Positions 40,570-48,608 of a stretch of 64,000 nt of DNA are shown piece after piece. The translations under genes and the position numbers were made by a program. Source of the DNA: Amycolatopsis xylanica. Lineage in GTDB: Bacteria; Actinomycetota; Actinomycetes; Mycobacteriales; Pseudonocardiaceae. The notes beneath the pieces are model-generated. The model did no database searches, was not told the origin of the DNA, and worked only from the letters and a program-made list of their open reading frames with translations. Numbering within the stretch: position 1 is the stretch's first letter; every line of letters begins with the position of its first letter. The stretch spans positions 248,001 through 312,000 of the forward strand of contig NZ_FNON01000001.1 of the NCBI RefSeq assembly GCF_900107045.1. The letters run 5' to 3'.

Positions 40570-41154
40570 TCACAGGTCGGGCCAGCCACGCTGAAGGTGA
40601 GTGAAGGCGACGGCCAGCGCGGCGGGCGGGTCGGGCTCGGTGCCCGCGATGTCGGGGATTTCCAGGACATAGCGGGCGAACAGGCGCAGTGACAGGTCGC
40701 CCGGGTCCTGGCCGGTCTGCTCGGCGATGACGTGCGCGAGCGTGGTCTCACAGCTTGTCCACAGTGTCCTCGCGTAGGCGCGCAGCGCGGGCGTCGAGAC
40801 CACGAGGTCGGCTATCGCGCGTGATTTCGGGTCGGGGGCGGGATCGAAGGGGCCGCGCGTGGCGAGGAAATCGTGAAGGGCTCGCAGGATCGAGACGCCT
40901 GCCGGGCGATCCCGTACCGCGGTGGTCAAAGCGTGCTCGCGTTCGGCGCCGTCGCCGAGGACCAATGCCTCCTTCCCACCGGGGAAGTGCGCGAACAGCG
41001 TCGAGACGGCCGTGTCGGCCGCGTCGGCGATCTCGGCGACGGTGACCTGGTCGAACCCTCGCTCCAGGAACAGCCGCCGTGCCGCGGTGGCGAGTGCTTG
41101 GCGCGTGGCGGCCTTCTTGCGCTCGCGCCGCCCGGGTGCCTGCGTTCGGTCCAT
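40570..41154 (-). CDS. TetR family regulator
   Basis: A 194-residue regulator with an N-terminal helix-turn-helix (VTVAEIADAADTAVSTLFAHF at residues about 38-58) and the MftR/acyl-type C-terminal domain common in actinomycetes. Divergent from the SDR gene at 41199, with an inverted repeat between them. It probably represses itself and the SDR-methyltransferase pair. Confidence 0.86.
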   Translation of the reverse strand: MDRTQAPGRRERKKAATRQALATAARRLFLERGFDQVTVAEIADAADTAVSTLFAHFPGGKEALVLGDGAEREHALTTAVRDRPAGVSILRALHDFLATRGPFDPAPDPKSRAIADLVVSTPALRAYARTLWTSCETTLAHVIAEQTGQDPGDLSLRLFARYVLEIPDIAGTEPDPPAALAVAFTHLQRGWPDL

Positions 41155-41183
41155 GGCGGCACAGTACCGGCTAGTCAGAACCT

Positions 41184-41214
41184 CTCCGAAGTCAGAGTGT
41201 GTACAATTTCGGAG
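41184..41214. promoter_or_regulatory. Operator-like inverted repeat in the TetR/SDR divergent region
   Basis: CTCCGAA (41184-41190) and TTCGGAG (41208-41214) flank a TACAAT hexamer at 41202-41207 that could be a plus-strand -10 box. A dimeric repressor bound here would cover the promoter. No good -35 is visible. Confidence 0.55.
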
Positions 41215-42164
41215 TCACTTCGACTTCGCAGGGGGCCGTCATCCGAAATCAGCAGTGGGACGTCCGTCGGCTGCCGCGCGCCGAGGGCAAGGACTTCCTG
41301 GTCACCGGGGGCAACGCGGGCATCGGGTACTTCGTCGCCGAGCAGCTCGCCGGTACCGGCGCGACCGTGATCCTCGGCAGCCGGGACGCCGCGAAGGCCG
41401 AGGCCGCGATGGCCTCGATCCGCTCTCGGGTCCCCGGTGCGCGGGTGCGCCACGTCCGGCTGGATCTCGCCGACCTCTCGTCACTCAAGTCCACAGTGGA
41501 CGAATTGGATCGACTTGACGCGGTCGTGTGCAACGCGGGCGTGCTGCTGGAGGAGCCGGGACGGCGCATGGCCCGGGACGGTCATGAGCTGATGTTCGCG
41601 ACCAATCATCTCGGGCACTTCGCGCTGATCGGCAAGCTGATGCCCCTGCTGTCCGGCGGTCGTATCGTCACGACCGGCAGTTTCACGGCGAAGTCGGCGC
41701 GGCTGGACCTCGGCGATCTCCAGTCCGCGCGCGACTATCGGCCGAAGGACACGTACGCGCGCTCGAAGCTCGCGCAGATGTTGTGCGGGTTCGAACTCGA
41801 CCGCCGTCTCCGTGCGGCGGGCAGCACCACGGCGAGCGTGGTGAATCACCCCGGTGGTGCGCTCGATTCCCTTACCCCGTCCCGTCCGCCGTTCCACGTC
41901 CGGACAACGGGCCGGCTTCTGCGCGGCCTGCCGGCGGGTCTTCTCTTGCAGGGCAAGGAGGCGGGCGCGTGGCCCGCGGTCCGCGCTGTTCTCGATCCGT
42001 CCGTCCAAGGCGGCCAGCTTTGGGGTCCCAGGGTGTTGGGACTTCGGGGTGAACCCAGGCTCGAAACCGTGCGAAACCTGTTGGCCGACAAGGAACTCGC
42101 GGGCCGCGTCTGGGACGCCAGCGTCGATCTCACCGGCCTCGATCCCCTAGAGTCGCGTGCATGA
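41199..42164 (+). CDS. Short-chain dehydrogenase/reductase
   Basis: A 321-residue classical SDR related to retinol-dehydrogenase-like/oxidoreductase types. NAD(P)-binding motif TGGNAGIGYF near residue 38, NAG motif CNAGVLLEE, and active-site YARSK. The only in-frame start before the homologous region is the GTG at 41199, but a possible -10 box (41202-41207) lies on top of it. Family members start near NQQWDVRRLP, where only an ATC codon is present, so the true start is uncertain. Its stop overlaps the methyltransferase start (ATGA). Confidence 0.83.
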   Translation: MYNFGVTSTSQGAVIRNQQWDVRRLPRAEGKDFLVTGGNAGIGYFVAEQLAGTGATVILGSRDAAKAEAAMASIRSRVPGARVRHVRLDLADLSSLKSTVDELDRLDAVVCNAGVLLEEPGRRMARDGHELMFATNHLGHFALIGKLMPLLSGGRIVTTGSFTAKSARLDLGDLQSARDYRPKDTYARSKLAQMLCGFELDRRLRAAGSTTASVVNHPGGALDSLTPSRPPFHVRTTGRLLRGLPAGLLLQGKEAGAWPAVRAVLDPSVQGGQLWGPRVLGLRGEPRLETVRNLLADKELAGRVWDASVDLTGLDPLESRA

Positions 42165-42814
42165 TCTCGCAGCCAGCCGACCTTGACGCCGTCCGCGATT
42201 CCTATGACCGAGTGGCCGACAACTACGTGGACATGGTGCGGACCACGGGCATCGGCGACATCCGCACCCACCCGTGGTTCCGTGCGGTGATGGACGTGTT
42301 CGCCGATGCGGTCGGCGGACTGGGGCCCGTGCTCGACGTCGGCTGCGGACCGGGCACGGTCACGGCCTATCTGGCCGAACGCGGTCTCGACGTCACCGGT
42401 GTGGACCTGTCGCCGCGCATGATCGAGCACGCGCGCCGTCTCTACCCGGACTGCGAGTTCAGGGTCGGATCGTCGACCGAACTCGAGCTGGCCGAGGCGT
42501 CGTGGGGCGGGCTGCTGGGCTGGTGGTCGTTGTTCAACCTGCCGCGTGACGTGCTGCCGAAAGTGCTGTCGTCCTTCGCGCGCGCCCTGAAACCCCAGGG
42601 ACAGTTGATGATCGCGACGCATGTCGGTGACGGCGATGTGGAACGCACCGAGGCGTACGGAGGAGTCCCGGTCCGCTGGACGACCCACCTGTGGCGGCCG
42701 GAACAGCTCACCGAGCTGCTCGAGCAGGCCGGGCTGAAGCCGACCGCGGAGCTGCGGCTTCCGGCTGATGGGCCGGTCGGCCCGACCGTGGTCTTGGTCG
42801 CGCGGCGGCCCTGA
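42161..42814 (+). CDS. Class I SAM-dependent methyltransferase
   Basis: A 217-residue methyltransferase of the Methyltransf_25/11 type. Motif I VLDVGCGPGTVTAYL near residue 60, motif II-like VTGVDLSPRMIEHAR, and post-motifs SLFNLPRDVLPKVL and ALKPQGQLMIATH. Start ATG overlaps the SDR stop by four bases, so the two are coupled. Small-molecule acceptor unknown. Confidence 0.88.
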   Translation: MISQPADLDAVRDSYDRVADNYVDMVRTTGIGDIRTHPWFRAVMDVFADAVGGLGPVLDVGCGPGTVTAYLAERGLDVTGVDLSPRMIEHARRLYPDCEFRVGSSTELELAEASWGGLLGWWSLFNLPRDVLPKVLSSFARALKPQGQLMIATHVGDGDVERTEAYGGVPVRWTTHLWRPEQLTELLEQAGLKPTAELRLPADGPVGPTVVLVARRP

Positions 42815-42828
42815 CCTGATCGTCGAAG

Positions 42829-42866
42829 AACCGCCGCCGGGCCCAGCGCCCGGCGGCGGTTTTTTG
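42829..42866 (+). terminator. Rho-independent terminator
   Basis: A 14-base GC-rich stem (AACCGCCGCCGGGC / GCCCGGCGGCGGTT) with a five-base loop is followed by a run of six T. Lies 15 bases after the methyltransferase stop and ends the SDR operon. Confidence 0.92.
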
Positions 42867-42873
42867 TTCGAGC

Positions 42874-42924
42874 TTGACAGGGACGAGGGTGAGCCTCCAT
42901 GGTTAGTTACATGAGTAATGAACC
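42874..42924 (+). promoter_or_regulatory. Promoter region and GntR operator palindrome
   Basis: TTGACA at 42874-42879 is a good -35 box. A 24-base palindrome GGTTxxTTACxxxxGTAAxxAACC at 42901-42924 covers the expected -10 and start region. YtrA-subfamily GntR regulators bind long palindromes in exactly this position before their own operon. The -10 itself is not clear. Confidence 0.7.
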
Positions 42925-42942
42925 GACGAACCGCAGCGCGCG

Positions 42943-43314
42943 GTGGTCGGCGTGAAGGACGACGGACGGCCGCTGTTCCTCCAGATCGCCGAGCAGATCG
43001 AGAACTCGATCGTCGACGGGAGCCTGGCCGCGGATACGCAGGTGCCCTCCACCAACGAGCTCGCGGCCTTCCACCGGATCAACCCGGCGACCGCGGCGAA
43101 GGGCATCAACCAGCTCGTCGCCGACGGGATCCTCTACAAGAGACGAGGCATTGGCATGTTCGTCGCCACAGGCGCTCGCGCGCAGCTGCTGGAACGGCGG
43201 CGCGGGGACTTCACGCGGCAGTTCCTCGCCCCGCTGATGGCGGAGGCGGGCAAGCTCGGCATGGACGCCGAGGAGATCAAGAAGCTCATCGACGTCTGGG
43301 AGCCACAACCATGA
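42943..43314 (+). CDS. GntR family regulator, YtrA subfamily
   Basis: A 123-residue regulator: winged helix at residues about 10-75 (PLFLQIAEQIENSIVDGSL, PSTNELAAFHRINPATAAKGINQL) and only a short C-terminal tail, as in YtrA regulators. First gene of an operon with an ABC ATPase and permease; its stop overlaps the ATPase start (ATGA). Start at GTG 42943, or GTG 42952. Likely autorepressor released by cell-envelope stress or an antibiotic, as known for the YtrA type. Confidence 0.88.
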   Translation: MVGVKDDGRPLFLQIAEQIENSIVDGSLAADTQVPSTNELAAFHRINPATAAKGINQLVADGILYKRRGIGMFVATGARAQLLERRRGDFTRQFLAPLMAEAGKLGMDAEEIKKLIDVWEPQP

Positions 43315-44192
43315 ACGTGGTGCGCACAGCCGGGGTGACCAAGAACTACGGTCCACTCGACGCGCTCGCCGGGGTGAGCGTGGAGCTCGCCGAGAACACC
43401 ATCCACGGCCTGCTGGGCCGCAACGGCGCTGGCAAGACCACGCTCATGCGGATCCTCACCGGCCAAAGCTTCGAAACGAGCGGCACGGTCGAGGTGTTCG
43501 GGCAGCATCCGTACGAGAACGCCGACGTGCTTTCCCGCGTCTGCTTCATCAAGGAAAGTCAGCACTACCCGGAAAGGTTCCGAGTGCGGCACGCGCTGCG
43601 TGCCGCGGAGCTGCTCTACCCGAACTGGGACGACGCGTACGCCACGGAGCTGCTGGCGGACTTCGCCGTCCCGGCGGGCCACCTGCTCGGCAAGCTTTCG
43701 CGTGGCCAGCTCTCGGCGGTCGGCGTGATCATCGGGCTCGCATCGCGGGCGCCGCTGACCCTGTTCGACGAGCCGTATCTCGGCCTCGACGCGGTCGCAC
43801 GCCAGCTTTTCTACGACCGCCTGCTCGCCGACTACGCCGAGCATCCGCGCACGATCGTGCTCTCCACGCACCTGATCGACGAGGTCAGCGATCTGATCGA
43901 ACACGTCGTCCTGCTCGACCGCGGCCAGGTGCTCATCGACGCCGACGCGGAGTCATTGCGTGGCGAGGCCGTCTCGGTCTCCGGGCCCGCCGACGCCGTG
44001 GAGCGTTTCGCCGCCGGACACGAAGAGCTGCACCGCGAACGCCTCGGCGGCTCGCTGCGCGTCATCCTCACCGGCGCGCCCGACCGGTCGGAACCCGGAC
44101 TGGACTTCGAGCCGGTTTCCTTGCAGCAGCTGGTCGTCCGCACCACCCAACGCCACGGCGGGCCGGTCGCCGCCGGGAAGGATGCCCGATGA
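43311..44192 (+). CDS. ABC transporter ATP-binding protein
   Basis: A 293-residue ATPase. Walker A GRNGAGKTT near residue 40, Q-loop-like region near LTGQSFETSG, signature LSRGQLSAVG (a degenerate LSGGQ), Walker B LTLFDEPYLGLD, and the H-switch VLSTHLIDE. The C-terminal 80 residues are a regulatory tail. Coupled to both neighbours by four-base ATGA overlaps. Together with the following permease it forms a small exporter of the YtrB/BcrA kind. Confidence 0.9.
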   Translation: MNVVRTAGVTKNYGPLDALAGVSVELAENTIHGLLGRNGAGKTTLMRILTGQSFETSGTVEVFGQHPYENADVLSRVCFIKESQHYPERFRVRHALRAAELLYPNWDDAYATELLADFAVPAGHLLGKLSRGQLSAVGVIIGLASRAPLTLFDEPYLGLDAVARQLFYDRLLADYAEHPRTIVLSTHLIDEVSDLIEHVVLLDRGQVLIDADAESLRGEAVSVSGPADAVERFAAGHEELHRERLGGSLRVILTGAPDRSEPGLDFEPVSLQQLVVRTTQRHGGPVAAGKDAR

Positions 44193-44884
44193 CACGCACG
44201 CTCGACGTCGCCCGGATCCAGCTGGTCAACTGGCTCGCCCTGCTCGCCTACCCGCTGGCCATCGTGGTCGCGATGCCCTTGCTGGGCTGGGTCATCGATA
44301 TATCCAACGGGGAGACCGCCACCGGCCCGCATGAGGTCTACCTGCTGCCGGTGGTGTGCGCCGTGGCCGCGGCCGCGCATCTGCAGACCATGACCCAGGT
44401 CTTCCCGTTCGCGCTGGGACTGGGGGTGACCCGCCGCAAGTTCGCCGAGGCGACGGCGTTGGTCGTCGCCGCGCAGGCGCTGCTGGTGGGCTTGGTGCTG
44501 GTGGTGTTCGGTGTCATCGAACGGCTCAGCGGCGGATGGGGCCGCGAAGCCCGGATCTTCGGGGTCGGCGCGCTCCACGAGTACGGCCCGTTCACGCAAT
44601 GGCTCGCCTATGCCGGGCCGCTCGTCGCCGTGTCGGCCATCTGCGTGGCGGCGGGCGCGGTGTTCCAACGCTGGCGCCAGACCGGTATCTACGTCGCGGT
44701 CTTCGGCGGCGCCGCGCTGCTGGCCGCGGCCGGGGCGCTGGCGACGACCCAGGACTGGTGGTCTTCGATCGGGCGATTCCTGGGCGGCCAGCCTTCGTTC
44801 GCGCTGTTCACCGCGTATCCGCTCGCGTTCGCGCTGGCACTCGGCGGCGGGGCCTGGCTGGTACTGCGCCGCGCGACCGCCTAG
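44189..44884 (+). CDS. ABC transporter permease
   Basis: A 231-residue membrane protein with six predicted helices (for example LVNWLALLAYPLAIVVAMPLL, VYLLPVVCAVAAAAHL, LAYAGPLVAVSAICVAAGAVF). Start overlaps the ATPase stop by four bases. Partner of the ATPase. The palindrome at 44888-44933 ends the transcript. Confidence 0.82.
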   Translation: MTRTLDVARIQLVNWLALLAYPLAIVVAMPLLGWVIDISNGETATGPHEVYLLPVVCAVAAAAHLQTMTQVFPFALGLGVTRRKFAEATALVVAAQALLVGLVLVVFGVIERLSGGWGREARIFGVGALHEYGPFTQWLAYAGPLVAVSAICVAAGAVFQRWRQTGIYVAVFGGAALLAAAGALATTQDWWSSIGRFLGGQPSFALFTAYPLAFALALGGGAWLVLRRATA

Positions 44885-44887
44885 GGG

Positions 44888-44933
44888 GTCGTGAGTGTTC
44901 CGGCCGGTTCTAACCGGCCGGAACACTCACGAC
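44888..44933. terminator. 46-nt palindromic repeat, copy 3
   Basis: The most perfect copy: arms GTCGTGAGTGTTCC and GGAACACTCACGAC with centre GGCCGGTT-CT-AACCGGCC. It lies between convergent genes, and the minus-strand MarR gene takes its TGA stop codon from within the right arm (44927-44929). Confidence 0.8.
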
Positions 44934-45385
44934 CCGAAGCCGCGCTGGTGCTCGGTCACGTCGGTCAGCATGCGCTTGAAGCGCTTGAACTCGTCGTGGC
45001 CGAGGCGTCGCGCGTGCCGGTCCTGGATGGCCGCCATGATGGCGTCGGCCGCGCGCATCTGGGCCAGGCCGCGCGCGGTGGGGCAGATCAGCTTCGCGCG
45101 GCGGTCGCTCGGGTCTGGTCGGCGTTCGACGTAGCCGAGCAGTTCCAGCTCGTCGATGAGCGTGCCGACGATTTGCTTGTGCTGCCCCGAAAGACGGGAC
45201 AGGTCGGTCGCCCGGACGCCCTCGGGATCCAGGTAGGCGAGCACGGCGCCGTGCCGGTGCTTCAGATCGTCGAAACCCTGCTCGGCGAGCGTCGTGAAAA
45301 GCTCGCGCTGCACCGCGAACAGCAGCCGCCCGGACAGGACGCCCAGATCGGGGTCGGTCGCGTTCCGCTCCGCGCGGGTGACCAT
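44927..45385 (-). CDS. MarR family regulator
   Basis: A 152-residue MarR protein from ATG 45385 (the frame extends upstream but is Ser/Thr-rich and not homologous). Winged helix: ATDLSRLSGQHKQIVGTLIDELELLGYVERRPDPSDRRAKL. Located just after the hydrolase gene on the same strand, probably co-transcribed. Likely controls the hydrolase through the repeat-rich site at 47198-47232. Confidence 0.88.
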   Translation of the reverse strand: MVTRAERNATDPDLGVLSGRLLFAVQRELFTTLAEQGFDDLKHRHGAVLAYLDPEGVRATDLSRLSGQHKQIVGTLIDELELLGYVERRPDPSDRRAKLICPTARGLAQMRAADAIMAAIQDRHARRLGHDEFKRFKRMLTDVTEHQRGFGS

Positions 45386-45446
45386 CGCTGCTCTCCCTGT
45401 GCGGTCGTTGACGGTTCCGCCCGTCACTGTATCGGCGACGGCGTCT

Positions 45447-47180
45447 TCAGCGGCGGACGAGCTCGTGCCCGAGGTCGTCGCGGAGGTGGATCTCGATGAA
45501 GTCACGCAGGTAGCGGTCGTTCGCCAGCGGCTCGAAGGCCGCGGCCAGCGCGGGATCCGGCTCGATGGTCAGGTGCACCACACGCCAGACGTTGCGCGGA
45601 TCGTTCTCCGTGCCGGTGACGGAATGCTCGACGTGGAAGATCGGCTGCCCGGCGCCCGCGGTGAACACGCGGCCGTCGGGCGCCTCGAACCGCTCGGCAC
45701 CGACGAAGAAGGCGCGCCGGTTCTCGTGGTCGAGCCGGACATGCTCGATGACCGTCGCGTACCGCCCGGGGTCGGCCCACAGCCGTTGCTCGGAAACCCT
45801 GGTGAAGTCCTCGAACCGGCCGTGCCACGTGCTCGGGAACTTCTCGGCGCTGCCCGGTTTCACGACCGACGGGATGTACTTGTCCGGCGCCGCGGCCTTG
45901 CGCGACTCCATGTCCCACAGCAACGCGCCCGTGTACGCGAACGGCGGCCGCACGTCGTAGCGCTCACGCAGCACCTCGTTCACCCGCACGGGCGGCAGCT
46001 CCACGGTGGTCGTGCCCGGCGCGTTCCACGCCTGCTCCAGGATCGCCTCGTGGTCGAGCCGCTCGATCACCTCGCCGATCCAAGCGGTGACGGCGGGCCA
46101 GACGGGGTGGTGCGGGTGGACCACGTCGAAGTGGGTGCCGCCGTCGACCTCGATATACCGGGCGCCTTCGGTCTTCTCGGCGTAGCGGCGGCTCCATTCG
46201 GCGGGCACGGCTTCGTCGGCCGTGCCGTGCACGGCGAGCATCGGCACTCCCGCGCCGGGCAGCTCGAGCGGGGACGTCCAGTCGAAGTGGCCGCCCGTAA
46301 GGATTTTCGTGATCCCGTCGCCCACCATGTCGGCCACGACCGGCCACACTTCGGGCCGCGCGGTCTCGGGCGCGTCCTTGGGCGGCTCGGCGTCCGGGTC
46401 GGCGAGCACCTTGCCGAACCCGGTGGCGTCGGCGGCGCGCAGGTCGAGTGGCGCGCCGAGGGAGACGACGCCGATCGGGACGATCTTGGGTCCGGCGCCC
46501 GGCGCCTCAGACGGAAGGGCGGCGCGGTGACCGGCCCAGGTCGCCAGGTGGCCGCCCGCGGAATGACCGAGCAGCACGACCCGGCTGGTGTCGAGCGCCG
46601 GATCCATGCCCTCGAGCGCGTCGACCGCGGCGGCGACGTCGAGGAAGGTGCCGGGCCAGCCGCCACCCGGCTCGCCGATGCGGCGGTACTCGATGTTCCA
46701 CACCGCGTACCCGACGGCGACCAGGTCGTCGACGACGTCGGTGATCTGGCGGCGATCCCACATCGCGCTCCAGTAGCCGCCATGCACGACGGTCACCACC
46801 GGGAACGGGCCGTCGCCCTCGGGCAGGTACAGCTCGCCGACCTGCGAGGGCTCCGTGCCGTACGCGACGGTGCGGACCCGGCCGCCCGCCGGATCGTCGT
46901 AGCGCACCCCGCGTTCGGCGCCGACCAGTCCGTCGATCGTGGCGAAGAAGGCCCCGATCGCGGGCAGGTTCGCGCCCTTCGCCTTCGACTCGTCCCACGC
47001 GGCGTCGTCGGTCCATTCGACGAAGTCGAGCCAGGTGCGCTCGTCGACGCGGACCAGCCTCGCCGCGAGGAACCCGCGGCGGTCGGCCCGGAACGCCTCG
47101 AGCATGCCCCGGCGGGCTTCCAGCATCGCCCGCGTGCGCTCCGGCTCCACCGTGAAGGTGGTCATCTCGATGACGGACAT
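45447..47180 (-). CDS. Alpha/beta hydrolase with ABM-like N-terminal and unknown C-terminal domains
   Basis: A 577-residue protein with start at ATG 47180. Residues about 1-100 look like an antibiotic-biosynthesis-monooxygenase-type ferredoxin fold (MTTFTVEPERTRAMLEARR, WLDFVEWTD). Residues about 110-370 are an alpha/beta hydrolase: oxyanion VVHGGYW, nucleophile elbow GHSAGGHLA, acid in VHGTADEAVP, and histidine in DGGTHFDVVHP. Residues about 390-577 (WDMESRKAAAPDKYIPSVV, FHVEHSVTGTENDPRNVWRVV) are of a family I do not recognise. The three-part layout is unusual. The substrate is probably a small ester or lactone. Confidence 0.8.
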   Translation of the reverse strand: MSVIEMTTFTVEPERTRAMLEARRGMLEAFRADRRGFLAARLVRVDERTWLDFVEWTDDAAWDESKAKGANLPAIGAFFATIDGLVGAERGVRYDDPAGGRVRTVAYGTEPSQVGELYLPEGDGPFPVVTVVHGGYWSAMWDRRQITDVVDDLVAVGYAVWNIEYRRIGEPGGGWPGTFLDVAAAVDALEGMDPALDTSRVVLLGHSAGGHLATWAGHRAALPSEAPGAGPKIVPIGVVSLGAPLDLRAADATGFGKVLADPDAEPPKDAPETARPEVWPVVADMVGDGITKILTGGHFDWTSPLELPGAGVPMLAVHGTADEAVPAEWSRRYAEKTEGARYIEVDGGTHFDVVHPHHPVWPAVTAWIGEVIERLDHEAILEQAWNAPGTTTVELPPVRVNEVLRERYDVRPPFAYTGALLWDMESRKAAAPDKYIPSVVKPGSAEKFPSTWHGRFEDFTRVSEQRLWADPGRYATVIEHVRLDHENRRAFFVGAERFEAPDGRVFTAGAGQPIFHVEHSVTGTENDPRNVWRVVHLTIEPDPALAAAFEPLANDRYLRDFIEIHLRDDLGHELVRR

Positions 47181-47197
47181 CGGCAAGCTCCCCGATC

Positions 47198-47232
47198 TAG
47201 TCAAGAATCATGATAGTCATGATACGTGACTA
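47198..47232. promoter_or_regulatory. Repeat-rich operator candidate upstream of the hydrolase
   Basis: An outer inverted repeat TAGTCA (47198-47203) / TGACTA (47227-47232) encloses two direct copies of TCATGATA (47208-47215 and 47217-47224), each containing the palindrome TCATGA. It lies directly upstream of the hydrolase start. MarR proteins bind such AT-rich palindromes; the MarR gene at 44927 is the likely partner. Confidence 0.65.
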
Positions 47233-47298
47233 ACCTGCCGGTTATTCCCGCCGCTCCGCCGCCGAGATGTGGTCTGCGTCTCATCTGGGTGAACGGGT

Positions 47299-47312
47299 AC
47301 CGACTGGACGGT
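47299..47312. promoter_or_regulatory. ACCGAC-GTCGGT-type operator, copy 1
   Basis: ACCGACTGGACGGT, one mismatch from a perfect 14-base palindrome, about 60 bases upstream of the likely start of the membrane protein at 47370. Same motif as 47869-47882, 53502-53515 and 53855-53868. Confidence 0.5.
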
Positions 47313-47369
47313 ATCCAAGTGACGCAATCGTTTTCCATTGTGACCGCGGTGCAACCCGCGTCCGGCACA

Positions 47370-47855
47370 ATGAGCCGCATGGGGGCAGAAGAACGCGACA
47401 AGGACTGCCTGTGGGTGACTGTCGGGCACAGAGAGCAAGGTGAAGATCCGCGCCGATCCCGCTTCGGCCGGGGACAGCTCGTCACCGTACGGAAAGGCAG
47501 GCGGGGTTTCGCGAGCGTGCGCTGCGACTGCTGCGACTCGACGCTGCGCGTGATGGTGCACGGCTCGCGCTATGACCGGTCGATGGGTGAGCCGCGGCGT
47601 GACGACGGCCTGTTCCGGGTCACCGCCTTCGCCTGGTTCGGCTTCCTCGCCGGGATCATCCCGTTCGCCTGGGGAGCCGGAGTGCTGGTGTCGGCCGTGT
47701 GCGCCGTGGTGGGCGTGGCGATCGGCCTGCGCCTGATGCCGATGGACGAGACGCCGAAGCGCTACCCGATCGCGTACGTGATCGGTGGCTCGAAGCCGTT
47801 GAAACACGTGGTGCGCGGCGCGTACGTCGCCACCTACGAGCCCGCTGTGACGTAA
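47370..47855 (+). CDS. Hypothetical membrane protein
   Basis: A 161-residue protein from ATG 47370 (or 47379). The frame is open back to 47226, but that stretch contains operator-like sequences and no homology pattern. The N-terminal part has a CDCC motif (SVRCDCCDSTLRV), and one or two membrane helices lie at residues about 85-120 (AFAWFGFLAGIIPFAWGAGVLVSAVCAVVGVAIGL). The C-terminus is soluble. No family recognised. Confidence 0.6.
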   Translation: MSRMGAEERDKDCLWVTVGHREQGEDPRRSRFGRGQLVTVRKGRRGFASVRCDCCDSTLRVMVHGSRYDRSMGEPRRDDGLFRVTAFAWFGFLAGIIPFAWGAGVLVSAVCAVVGVAIGLRLMPMDETPKRYPIAYVIGGSKPLKHVVRGAYVATYEPAVT

Positions 47856-47868
47856 CCCGCGCTTGGAT

Positions 47869-47882
47869 ACCTACTAGTCGGT
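47869..47882. promoter_or_regulatory. ACCGAC-GTCGGT-type operator, copy 2
   Basis: ACCTACTAGTCGGT, embedded in a longer palindrome ATACC-N8-GGTAT. It lies in the 46-base gap between two convergent genes, an odd place for an operator; it may instead act as a terminator or decoy. Confidence 0.45.
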
Positions 47883-47901
47883 ATGCGAGGCTGTCGCGGT
47901 G

Positions 47902-48510
47902 TCACCCCGCGCCCAGCATCCGCAGCACCAGCTCGCCGTAGTCGCGCCCGAGCGCGGCGGGCGACTGCCGGGTGCGGTCGGTGTACCAGCGTGCGACGTC
48001 GACGCCGAGGGACAGCACCGCGCGAGCGGCCGTCCACGGGTCGGGGACGGTGAACACGCCGTCGGCGATGCCCTGGCCGATGACGTCGCGCACCGTCTGC
48101 TCGATGCGGCGGCGCAGCTCGGCGACCACCGCGAGCTCCTTCTCGGGCAGCGCCTGCAGCTCGTACTGGACCACGCGCGCGACCGTGTGCCTGCGCGCGT
48201 GCCAGGCGACGAAATCCTGGGTCAGCTCACGGATCGTCTCGGCGGGGCCCGCCTTGCGCGCGACCACGTTCTCGACCAGCGCGAGCGTCTGCTCGTGGCC
48301 GCTCTTGGAGATCGCGAAGAGCAGCGCGGCCTTGGACGGGAAGTGCACGTAGAGCGCGGCGGGGCTCATCCCGGCGCCGCCGGCGATGTCCCTGGTCGTG
48401 GTCGCGTGGTAGCCCCGCCGGGCGAACGACTCGACCCCGGCGAGCATCAGGCGGCGTGCCGCTTCGGGCTGGACGTCCGGCCACAATTCGGCGGACAGCG
48501 ACACGGTCAT
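47902..48510 (-). CDS. TetR family regulator of an acyl-CoA catabolic operon
   Basis: A 202-residue TetR protein. Start ATG 48510 has GAGGAA upstream. Helix-turn-helix at residues about 30-65 (TTTRDIAGGAGMSPAALYVHFPSKAALL); the C-terminal part (WHARRHTVARVVQYELQAL) resembles TetR_C domains of acyl-CoA-sensing regulators. Divergent from the SDR-SDR-carboxylase operon, with the TAAGCG palindrome between them. The same palindrome occurs before the enoyl-CoA hydratase, so this regulator probably controls both. Confidence 0.87.
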   Translation of the reverse strand: MTVSLSAELWPDVQPEAARRLMLAGVESFARRGYHATTTRDIAGGAGMSPAALYVHFPSKAALLFAISKSGHEQTLALVENVVARKAGPAETIRELTQDFVAWHARRHTVARVVQYELQALPEKELAVVAELRRRIEQTVRDVIGQGIADGVFTVPDPWTAARAVLSLGVDVARWYTDRTRQSPAALGRDYGELVLRMLGAG

Positions 48511-48571
48511 CGCCGGTTCCTCCTCCATCACCGGCGGGGTTGACACACCCCGCACGTTCCGCCCAGTGTAA

Positions 48572-48585
48572 TAAGCGGGCGCTTA
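48572..48585. promoter_or_regulatory. TAAGCG-CGCTTA operator, copy 1
   Basis: TAAGCGGGCGCTTA, six-base perfect arms with a GG centre, between the divergent TetR and SDR genes, 24 bases before the SDR start. An identical copy is at 53438-53451. Confidence 0.75.
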
Positions 48586-48608
48586 GTCAGAACAGGAGAT
48601 CCGCACAA

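Noticed and set aside
40238..44926. Short peptides encoded by the 46-nt palindromes (minus-strand frames from 40543 and 44926)
   Set aside because: They arise only because the palindrome itself reads open; no gene follows.
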